From NCBI GenBank assembly GCA_032158295.1, contig CM063257.1:15716332-15780331 (forward strand): 64,000 bases of DNA, read 5' to 3'. The DNA is from Pycnopodia helianthoides. Lineage: Eukaryota > Echinodermata > Asteroidea > Forcipulatida > Asteriidae. The notes below the pieces were generated by a model that worked only from the letters and a program-made list of their open reading frames with translations, was not told the DNA's origin and did no database searches. This document shows, one piece after another, positions 27,001 through 39,000 of this stretch (position 1 is the first letter of the stretch; each line of letters opens with the position of its first letter). A program made the translations under genes and the position numbers.

Positions 27001-30000
27001 GTGTGAGGTACTAGGTGTAGATTGTGGTAAAGGACTCCAGACTAGGGAGGTGCATTGTGGGAGGAGCGACGGAACAACTGTTGAACCAGGTAAAGTGATG
27101 ATTTCTGTTTTAAAGTTATTTTTGTGAGAGAAAGAGTTTTTAGACAATCGAGCCAGTTTGTTATTAAGAAGAAACTGTAAATAAATAGTAAAACTTGCGG
27201 GAACAACCATTTGTAAATCTCTTTTGTGGAAGTGTTGGCTCTGAAAAGAGCGGTGCGGTCTCGACGTTTCGATCGGTATACTCTCGCTCGTCTTCAGTAG
27301 AAGAAGAAGGCACCTGAAGAAGAGCAGAGTATACTGTTTCGAAACGTCGGGACCACACTGGCTCTTTCCAGAGGAATAGTTCTAATACTTCAAATACATA
27401 GCTCCGCTTAACTTGCAGCTAAAAATACTGAGCACTTTGAGACGCCAATTGGTGTGATAAAGTGCTATATAATAACTCGGTATTATTATTTTTATTATGT
27501 AGTGAATTGGGCATGAGTAAATGTGGCAATAACTTAATTGATATGTGATTGATTGGTTATACCCCACAGGTGTTTGTGTACGTGAGGTCCTGTCCACCCC
27601 ACCTCCATCCCATCAGCAGTGTATCTTGCCATGTGCAGGGGACTGTCTACTCTCGGACTGGTCTGTCTTCGGACCCTGCATCCACAGCTGCGGTCTCACA
27701 CCTCATAGCGGCTACTGTAGGATGCAGTCCAGGACAATCATTAGCATTGGTAAGTTTTAAACACTACAAACTTGAGGCAAACAGGAGATGGCTCAACTAG
27801 ATTAGATCGAGAGGGCATCCTGCATCAGAGGGTAGGCACACACACCGTTGTGGGACTTTTAAACAATGGAATAAAGTTCTCCACAACATTTTTGGGAATA
27901 ATAGAACAACAATAGGAGGTCCCCAAAATGGTGTGTGCAAAAAGATTGTGTGTGCTGGCATGTTAATCCGAAGATCAAGAAGGCGTCCTGCAGCAGCAGA
28001 GTGCTTGCATGTAGCTATTCTCTGTCTTTACTACATATATTTTTCATAGTAAATGTGCCACCAGTGTGTCTGACCTGGTTCCTCCTATCAGAATGTTTGA
28101 ACGTGAAACCAGGACTTCTGCTTCTTCTCACCCATACACTCTTGCTTTGCTGAGATGTAGAACAAGGAGCCATTCCAACAGCTTTATTCCACTGAACTGC
28201 ATCTCTTTGGACCTCCTTGCCTGGTGCATGTTTCCCTCCATCCTACAATCTAGACTGTTTTAAGAGGAATATCAATTCCTATCCTTCAGTCCCAGGAGTT
28301 CTTTGCACTTAATTTTTTTTTGTAGCCCCTTACCTAGAGTGGCTTTAAGCCTTGTTTTGGGCAAACTTGCATATCAAAATATATAAAATGTTGATGCCGA
28401 GGTGCATGTTCAGGTCTAGCTGTAGTCAGTTGTGTCTTTGTTTTAAACCCAACGTTCAATTGAATTGGAATTGGATTGCAGATCCAGCCACGGATAATGC
28501 AGAGGAGTTGTGTCCACACATCACCACCAATGACTTGATGAATTACGCGCCTTGTGATGATCCAAGCTTCACCTATGAATGGCTAGAAGGCCCTTGGCAG
28601 AGCTGTCTGCTTAATGAAGGTTTGTTTCAATCAGTCGGTTACGTAGTACTCATTATATACCCTTCCCATGAAATATGCAAATTGAACATCGCGCGTGGGT
28701 GCGCACTCTCCCTACTGGTTGGCAAAATGAGTGAACATCGCGCCTTTTTGTAGGGGACTGATGGTGGTGCGTCTGCCTAGTGCACAACTCTATGGCGTTT
28801 GCCAACCAACAGTGTATGTACGCATGCGTGAATGTCATTTACATATTTCATGGGAAGGGTCTATTATTACTCATTGATACTCATAATTCTTACACTATCA
28901 AAATGTCTGCTGTGAAATAGCCGTGAAATCTCAGTGAAGTCAGTTTGAAATGGATTATTCTCCTTGCATGCTAATTTCTTAATCAAGTTGAATAATCATG
29001 TCGGTTCGTTATACTAATAATAGACCCTTCCCATGAAATATGCAAATTGAACATCGCGCGTGGGTGCGCACTCTCCCTACTGGTTGGCAAAATGAGTGAA
29101 CATCGCGCCTTTTTGCATGGGACTGATGTGGCGTGACGCACACGCGTTTGTGCGTCTGCCTTGTGCACAACTCTATGGCGTTTGCCAACCAATAGTGTAT
29201 GTACGCATGTGTGAATGTCATTACATATTTCATGGGAAGGGTCTAATTACTCATTGATACTCATAATTCTTACACTATCAAAATTCCTTTCTGTGAAACA
29301 CCGTGAAATCTCAGTGAGTGCAGGATTAGGCTGAAATTCAAGAATTATTTCTCTTTCACCATGCTTTAAATTTCCTTAAAGTATTGAAAAAACTTTTTGG
29401 TCACGCTAAAATCATGTTCCACATTGAATATGAATTAAACTTGCGGTGCGCACCTCTAAGATTTGGCAAATATGAGGTGCACGAGCATATTTGCATAGGA
29501 GATCTTAATGTGTTTTCTGTTTTTCACAATTTTGGCGTGCCGACAATTAGTGTCTGTAGATTTAATGTCGTTTCTCAGAAAGAGGCTATTTAGGCAGAAT
29601 CATAATGTCCCCTACCAATACTTACTTTAAACCATGTAAATTATGGGGTGAGTTGGTGAACATTGGTGTTTTCTCTTACCAAAGCTGTAAATGTGCCTTT
29701 AATCAACTTGAAAAAAAGAGTCTCCAGACCATTTGCTGGCCTCCGTGAATCTCACCATGATTTCAGGGAATGCTCTCCATCCAAGCCTAGAGCTGTTCAA
29801 CTGGTGTATAATGTTTTCAGCAGTACAGCCAACGACAGCTCAGTAAAAACAATGTGAAACTCTTGGGCATCTGGCTAGTTAGAAAAGAACTTTGTGAAAA
29901 CAAGGTGAAAAGGGGGAATTGACGATTTCAAGGAGAAATGTGGATTTTCACTCCATTTTCAGACAAAGATTTTCATAGTGTCAGTAGTAAAGTAAGCAAG

Positions 30001-33000
30001 ACTGCCGATGTTTTCCTGTAATGGATACTCAGTAATAGTCAAACACTCATTTGAGTAAACACTCATTTGAGTAAACACTCATTTGAGTGCTCAAATTACT
30101 CAGTAATAGGTATAATTCTCATTTGAGTACTCGTATTACTCAGTAATAGGTATAATTCTCATTTGAGTGTTTACATTACTCAGTAATAGAGTAAGTAAGA
30201 CTGCTGACTAATCCTGTGATACATTTAGATGCTTAGTTATATTCAAACTCATTTGAGTGCTCATATTACTCAGTAATAGAGTAAGCGAGACTGCTGATAG
30301 ATGTTTATAGTCAATACTCATTTTATGATTTTACTCATATGAGTGCATTAACCCTCTTGCTGTCTGACCATTCAATACCATTCACTGTGGTTTTGAGTGA
30401 TAGATAAACTATGCCAGCCTGCAATGATACCATGAGGGAATGCATGTACACAGTACACAGTTAGTTCTGTGCACAGTTGTGCCACCGTACACAACCTTGG
30501 CAGTCGAATGGTTTCAAATGGTTGGTCAACTCACTGGAAAATGTTGCCAAGAGTCACTGAGAGTAGGAGGGTTAATACTCAGTAGCAGAGTAGTTTAGAC
30601 TGCTGAAGTTTTCCTGTGATAGATGCTTAGTTATATTCAAACACTCATGTTACTCAGTAATAGGCTTAATTCTCATTTGAGTGTTCACATTATTCAGTAA
30701 TAGAGTAAGTGAGACTAGTGAGACTGCTGATAGATGTTTATTGTCTCCATAATCCCTGCTTACCCCCTGCTCTTTCTGAATGCTTCTTGCTATTCCTCTC
30801 CACTCTCTCTATTCATGTATTTCCACTTGACTGCTTTATCCCCTTGTATACATGTATGTGTGGCTTGTCATTTAGCCTTGAGAAAGACTCTGCAGGGTCG
30901 AAACGTCAGGCCACTAACTAATTTTTTGCACTTACACTAAAGGTCCTTTTGGTTGGTAAGCAGTTTGCAACAGCTAATTCTATTTTCTCAGATGTTTATA
31001 GTCAATACTCATTTTATTATTTTATTCAATATGAGTGCATTAATACTCAGTAGCAGAGTAGTTTAGACTGCTGAAGTTTTCCTGTGATATATTTAGATGC
31101 TTAGTTATATTCAAACACTCATTTGAGTGCTCATATTACTCAGTGAAACCGATTTATGACCCCACCTTTCAACATCGATTCAACAGGTGATGAATGTGGA
31201 CGAGGTGTTGCGTATCGCAGCGTCCTGTGCATGCGTAGCGATTCAACCCTAGTCCCTCAACACTTCTGTGGGTCGTCTGCAGCTGCTCCACCCATCAGCC
31301 AAGCAGCGTGTGATGGTGCCTTGTGTCATTGACTGCGTTGTGTCGGAATGGATGGAGTGGTCACCATGTACACAAGCCTGCGGAAGAGGTAAGGTTGAAA
31401 TTTAGAGGGGAAAAAAAAGCACTGAAGGAATGTTCATGGATAGGGGGCCGATTTCACAAAGAGATAAGACTAGTCTTATCTGAAGTTAGGACCAGTAACT
31501 GGTCTTAGCTTAAGACTAGTCCTATCTCTTAGCATTGCCTAGGACTAGTCCTAAGTTAGGAAGAGTTTTGTGAAATCGGCCCAAGATTGGAGAAGTGTTC
31601 AGCACCACCACACTCATAAAAAATATTTATGTTGATGGTATACCTGCCACTCTTTTTGATATGATCGGAAGCTTCCCGATTGGTAAGTTTTTAAAACCCT
31701 AACAAATCAGACCAATCGGATTTCTAAAAATGGCAGGGGGGGAGAGGGGGAAAGCGGACACTTACTCACTGATTGTTGAAGAAAAATTCACAAAAGAGGG
31801 CGCTATTTACAAGGCCATAACATTACCTGAATCACCCGTTAAAAGCAGATCCGAGTTTGCCTTTGACAAACTCGGGTTGTTACTCACCGGTTTGGGAATG
31901 AGCAGTTTTCAACAAGATCTCTCTTATCTGATCAAAAGTTCATGAGGGTAAACCATTTGGTTTAGAGTGTGTCACTGCCTGTGAGTTTACTGATGCACAT
32001 ATTGACAACACTTCACAGGTTCTTTTATAATGTGAAGTATTGGGAAACAGTGTTAGATGTTATCATGAAAGCAACTTTGAATCATAAAAATCAACCAACT
32101 ATATCTTGAGAAATCGAATAAGAAACTGTCGGACTTTCTCTCTGCTCTTCAGCATTTTGGTTATTTGACACCAGCAAGTAGGCTTGTGGGTCAGGATCAC
32201 TGGCCTTGGGGAAGTGGGTTCCAGGGTGAATGGTTATATTACAACTAATCTTTACTGATAACAGCTGATAAGAGTCCAGTGAAACTGGGTAGTAGAATTA
32301 GGAGATTTGGGTTAATGGGAAATTCACGTAATCTAGGACGATAAGTTTGCTTGAAGATAAATTCATTATCACATGCACTCGTGGATTAACGGGGGAAAAA
32401 TAAAGCGCGTCTGCGTCCCGTGTCCATCTCAGCCTTTGGCCTCGTTGGGTATGGGACGCAGAAGAGCTATACTTTTCCGTATGCCACATGCTTGTGTGAC
32501 AACAAATAATATTTGATGAATATTCATGACAGGACTGAGGACCAGGATGAGGGATATCCAACAGCAGAGTGCTAATGGTGGGCGGGGCTGCCCACCTTTG
32601 ATTGACAGCATGATTTGCATAGAGATGATGTGTGACAACCTTGAGTGGGAGGTGTCGGAGGTAAAATGCAAATTTTTGAATATGTCATTTATTTTTTGTT
32701 ACCCTTGACCAGTTAACCCTTTCCTTACTATAGGCGACTTTAGTTGGCTGCACTCGTACCCCCTCTTCCTAAATATAAAAAAAACCTGTAAAAGTTGAGA
32801 ACAAATCTGACTCACCTCGACTTGGCATTGAATTTCTCTGCATGTAGAAAAACGCGTCGTGCAGTTTCGAGCTTGGCGCGTAAGTTTCAAGCTATCGCAC
32901 GCAAGTTTCCAACTTGCTCGAAAAAACTATGCGACCTACCAAATTTGCGCTTTTGCAAAAAAAGTTGCCAGTCTATGTTTTAACACTTCTAGTCGTGTTT

Positions 33001-36000
33001 ATATCATCCGTTTAAACACGGCCATGTGATGAACTCTCGTCCAATCTGAATGGATAAACTGTCCCAGGTATTTATGAATAAAGTTTGAAAAATGAACTAA
33101 AATAGGGTTGGTCTGTTCATGCGCAATGTACAATTATTTTTTGCCTTTAATTGTTCTTTAGCAAGATGTGGTTTTGAAGTGTCTGTCTATTGTTGTCTGA
33201 TCTTTAGTGGGGTTCGTGTGAGGTTATGGACCCACGAAGTAACTGCGGCCGCGGTGCACAAGTCCGAACGGTGTCATGCAAGGCAGGGGAGAGCTACGAG
33301 CCGGAATGTGGGAAGCGATTTCCGCGTCCTGACAACAGCAGGCATTGTGTCTTACCTTGCCCAGGTAGGTTTGGGGGTTTTGGGGGTTTTAACCTTGCAG
33401 CGATGCATCCAACCACAGTGCTTTGGCACATATCAAGAAAAACAACCATTTCAAAATGGTAGATCCCAACCTCGTGATACTCCTTGATATCCTGCAGTGT
33501 ACCAATACACACGTTTTAGGAGTGGTGTCAATCAACAGGGGTCGTCAATTTGGTCAGGAGGGGTGTTGGAAAAATGTTTCCCCATAGCTCATGCACAAAC
33601 TCCTATCTCTGCGGCACGTGCGCCACAGATCACTACCACAGCTTAGTGGTAAGGCATGTTGTGTCTGACCGCTCTAGGTTCAATGGCCTTTTGTGAATGA
33701 AGGTCTTGTGATCTTGTGCCGACAGCAGACTGGTTTAGCAGACATAAATCATTGAGATAAGGCAGAACAGACCCTCTTAACCTATCAAATGACCCTGCCA
33801 TACTTCAATGGCAGGATGGCGTAATACCGTTGGCCCAAAACAGGTGCATCGCTGCAGGGTTTTAAGGAAAGATTCAATAAAAGTCACATGTTGAAAAGTT
33901 TCAGCTGGAACAGTATCTACTTGCTGAGAAAATAGCAAAAGAACTGTCACAGTATTTTCACAAGAATGTTGAATCCATCTACATTTTTTATAGCGAGGTG
34001 ACATAAATACCAACCTTTGTGCTCTTGCTGGAGTGGTTTTTGTTGTGTGATTACAGTGGAACAAAGTTGTCTATGATAAGGAAAGGGTACAAAAGTCTGG
34101 TCTTTTGGTTTGATTTTACCCATACACTGATGTGTATTAAGCACTGTATACTCAGTATTTTCCCGAGCTCTGTGAAAAAAAATCCACAGGCAAATCACTC
34201 GGGTGGGATTCGAACCCACGACCTTTGCATTGCTAGAGCAGAAGTCTTACCACTAGACCACCGAGCTAGAGGTAGTTCGAATCCTTCGCAGCGGGTACTG
34301 CAACAATTTAATAGATGTTAATTTTTGCATCAGGATAAAGAATTTATTCCTGATGCAATAATTTGCATCGAATTTATCCCAGATGCAAAAATTAACATCT
34401 ATTAAAAAGTCTGGTCGATAAGAAATGGGGCAAACTCATGTATGAACAGTCTTGGTTTTTAAAATTATTTTTGTGACTTGATCTTTTGAGCTTTTTAAAT
34501 ATTGACAACAAATATCAATGCATCAAATCCTAGAAAATAACTTTGCTTTCCCACCAGGTGACTGCGTTATGAGCAATTGGCAGAACAGCTCTCCCTGCCC
34601 CACCCCCTGCCAACGGAACAGCACCAAATCCCAAGTGCGCTCGGTCATCCGCCACCCGACGACTGCCGGTGAACAGTGTGGGGATCTGACTCAGACCACG
34701 CCCTGCTTCGATTCCGACTGTGTGGGGTCTGGGTACCGGCTGGTCACCGGCGAGTGGAGTCGTTGCAAGGCTGTCAGTGGGGAGTGCGGCTCAGGTAAAG
34801 CTGAAGTAGGAGATTAAATCTGTTGCCGGCTGTGGATACGGCTACAGCTATGGCTTTCGCTTAGGCTGTTGCTTATGCTTTGGACACCTTTGGTAATTGT
34901 CAAAGACCAGTCTTCTCACTTGGTGTATCTCAACATATGCACAAAATAACAAACCTGTTAAAATTTGAACTCAATTGGTCGTCGAAGTTGCGAGATAATA
35001 TTGAAAAAACACCCTTGTCACACGAAGTTGTGTGCTTTCAGATGCTTGATTTCAAGACCTCACGCGTGAGGTCTCAAAATCAATTCAAATATTTGACTGA
35101 AAATTACTTCTTTCTCAAATACTACGTTACTTCAGAGGGAGCCGTTTCTCACAATGTTTTATACTATCAGCAGCTCTCCATTGCTCGTTACCAAGTAAGT
35201 TTTTATGCTAACAATTATTTTGAGTAATTACCAATAGTGTCCAGTGCCTTTAAGCCACAACGTTTTTATGTCTGCTTGGTGAAAAAAAAATCTACTTCAA
35301 ATCGGCCAAAAGTTGGACCTATCATCTTTAAATTGATTAACCTACATCCATCAAATGAGAGGCTGAGATGAGGGGGAGGTTCTTGTTGTCGTTAGCCTAG
35401 TGGTCTACTTTTACCTCTAGAGAATTAACTTTATGATACGGGAATGACAAATTTCAGGGCTTTTTATGAAAAATTTGACCTTTTTATGTCTGCTTGGTGG
35501 CAACAAAATTTCATTTGTTTAGACATTAAGAAATCCTGCTCTTTGGTCTACCTCTCTAGCACTGAGGACACCGTTCCCAGAAGCTTCTTGAAATCTGCAA
35601 CTCCAAGGGTTTCTTAAAGCATTGTGTACAACATTGGTAATTGTCAAATACCAGTAGCCACAGTTTGTGTAACCCAACATATCCATGAAATAACAAACCT
35701 GTGGAAATTTAAGCTCAATCGGTCATCAGAGTCACAAGAAAACAGTAAAAGACCCCTTTATATGTTTCTACTATTTTCAAACATTGAGTTTTATCACCAT
35801 GATAAAAACTAGTTGTTTTACTAATTTTCTTAAAAACTATAGCATTTCAAGCAAAACTATTTCAAGGGAAGTTTTCCACCATGACCATCTTCATTCCTTG
35901 CTCTATGTTCATACCATGTAAGTTATGTGCTAATCTGTGAACATTTGTATTTTTAGTCTTACCAATGTTGTACACACCCTTTAAAGGCCCTGTACACTAT

Positions 36001-39000
36001 TGGTAAGATCGAAAAACACAATGTTCACAGATTCACACATAACTTACATGATTTAAAGTAAGTAATGGTAGAAAGGGTTCCTATAAATATTTCTGCCTAA
36101 AATGCTTTCGTTTCTGAGAAACGAGTAAAACAATAGTAATTATCGCGCGTGATCATTAAGATCTCTTTTCACTATTTTCTCGTGACCTCGATGATCAATT
36201 GAGCTCAAACTTTCACAGGTTTGTTGGTTCATGCATATGATTAATCACACAAAATGTGGACACTGATTTTGAGCTGTTACCAAAAGTGTACAATACCTTT
36301 AAAGGTGGAAATGCCGTCACCTCCGAAAATGTACATTTCCATTCGAACAAACTTGTAGTCGTAAAACAATCTACATCTTAGGGACCTGAATTTAATTTCC
36401 AGGGACAAGACACCGGGTCACCAACTGCATCAACGACGACGGGTTCACGGTGGCCGAGCATCACTGCCCCGACCAGAACATCACCACCGCAGATTTATGC
36501 CGTATCCCCTGCCCACCAGACTGTGAACCGAAGAGATTCTCGGAGTGGTCAGCCTGCAATGCGACCTGTGGGTTGCACGGGGTCATGGAGAGGTCAAGGG
36601 TCATGGAGGGTCAGTCGACGGAGTGCTCTGAGAAGTGGACCCAGAGGCAGGTACGGGTGAAAAATAAATTTGTAAAGTTTTTGAGTTTCTCCGAGTTAGT
36701 GCTAAAAAAAAGACTCATTTTGACCATATAGCTGTTAAGCAGAAAATTCTGCTTAGCAAATTTGTTTGCTAAGCAAGAAATGGGTGGGAAACCAGTTGCA
36801 GCAATGGTGTCTGTATGATATTTTAGCTGGTAACCTATTATTGCTAAGCAAGAGTTTTCTGTGCTTAGCAAGTTTCTGTGCTTACGTGCAGGCTTTATGA
36901 AATTAGGCCCTGTCTGCTACGCTCGCCATAGACTTTATCATGCTGCCACCATCTTGTGGTCATGTTTCCTGTATCCAATATCAGTACTGAATGCTGGTAT
37001 TCATTGCACTGGAAAAGGAACCAGACTATTTTTGCTTCGAGCCTCGGTTTGGTTACTAAGCTCCAGATTTGAGGGAAATCAAGATGACCACTCAATTATC
37101 AGGGTCTATTCTGGGAGTCAAATTGTATGATGGTAAGCATGTAAACTCTGTGTGGCCTAAAAATTAATGAGCTCTACACTGTTTAGACCTGTCTATTGTT
37201 GATAAACAAACCACTCGGGTTGGCATGGAAGGCCGAATGTTGGCAAAACATTCAATCGTGTTAATGGATGATGTGACCAAATGCAACATTTCTGCAAACT
37301 TTCGTTTAAAAAAATTCATTCCGTGATTGGTTTCTTGAGTTGAAGGGGAAGAAAAAAAGATGTCTGTACGATAAAAAAAGTACTGTAATGGACCTTTCTA
37401 CTGTTGGATTTGAAGCTTTGCATGGTGGGAGTATAACTAAGAGAGGTTTGCGGTAACACCATGTTAAAATCTCTTTTGAGTAACTGTTGGTTCTGAAAAG
37501 AACCGGTTGTTAACGACTCAACGTTTCGATCAGTATGCTCTGATCGTCTTCAGGAGAATGCTGGACTCTGTTGCTGGATACTGCTTAAGTACTGCCTTGT
37601 GGTGATTAACTGTGAGTTGGTCTTGGCTCGGTGTTGATAAACAAACCGCACTGGTTGGCATGGAAGGCCGATTGTTGCAACACATTCAATCGCGGGTACA
37701 GATGATGTGACCAAATTCAACATTCAATAAAACAAAAATACATCCCCTGATTGGTTGCTTTGTTTCCAACAAATTCAACACTATTTCTGAGAATGTGTAA
37801 CATTGTTACAAACTGTGGCTATCTGTTTTTGCTTTGTATTTATGGCTTCCCATAGTTTTCCAACCTTGGTTGGTAAAAACTTGAGCTGTGATGTTGCAGT
37901 AGAAAGGTCTATAACACATTGACTCCCAAAATGGCGCAGCCCAGATTATTGTGACGATGACATCAGGTGAATAAGGTCAAAAGAATATTATAATGGTGCA
38001 CGTAAAAGAACCCAGGACACTTAGCAAGCACCCTGGTTCCCTCAGGCTTGCGAGCTGCAGTGATTAAGTTCACTTATGAGGCATCCTTGGTTTCATTACC
38101 AGAAACATATTATAAAATTTGCACTCGTAATGTTTGTACTCACCACCAGACTAAGCCGTGCAATGCGGCTCCCTGCCACACCTACACCTGGAACCGCAGC
38201 TTCTGGAGTGAGTGCAGGTTTGAGACGGAGCCAGGTTGTGGGATCGGCGAGCGGACACGCCTAGTTGAGTGCGAGCGCAGTGATGGACTCACCGTTGACC
38301 ATGAGTACTGCATCCTCCAAGGTGATGACCTTTGACTTATCTCAAAGTAGTTTTTATTAGCAGGCATTAGTTCTAAGCAGGCATTAGTTCTCAGCAGGCA
38401 TTAGTTCTCAGCGGACACGCCTGGTTGAGTGCGAGGGCAGTGATGGACTCACTGTCGACCATGAGTACTGCATCCTCCAAGGTGATGACCTTTGACTTAT
38501 CTCAAAGTAGATTTTATCAGCAGGCATTAGTTCTAAGCAGGCATTAGTTCTCAGCAGGCATTAGTTCTCAGCGGACACGCCTAGTTGAGTGCGAGGGCAG
38601 TGATGGACTCACTGTCGACCATGAGTACTGCATCCTCCAAGGTGATGACCTTTGACTTATCTCAAAGTAGATTTTATCAGCAGGCATTAGTTCTAAGCAG
38701 GCATTAGTTCTCAGCAGGCATTAGTTCTCAGCGGACACGCCTAGTTGAGTGCGAGCGCAGTGATGGACTCACCGTCGACCATGAGTACTGCATCCTCCAA
38801 GGTGATAACCTTTGACTTATCTCAAAGTATACAAATATTGACTGCTTCGAGTGGCGTAGTTTTTAAAGTTTCCTATAAGAGTTTTATACATTCTTGTACC
38901 CGTATGTTTACTAACTGTAGTTTTTTCTTTCACATTATAAATGACGTGTTATTAAATGATTTATTTGTTATCTTGCATTTTTTAGATTATCCTGATGCGA

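Noticed and set aside
38101..38149. Upstream start for exon 17 at the earlier CAG
   Set aside because: Gives phase 2, incompatible with exon 16 ending in phase 0; the CACCACCAG site restores TQRQTKPCN.
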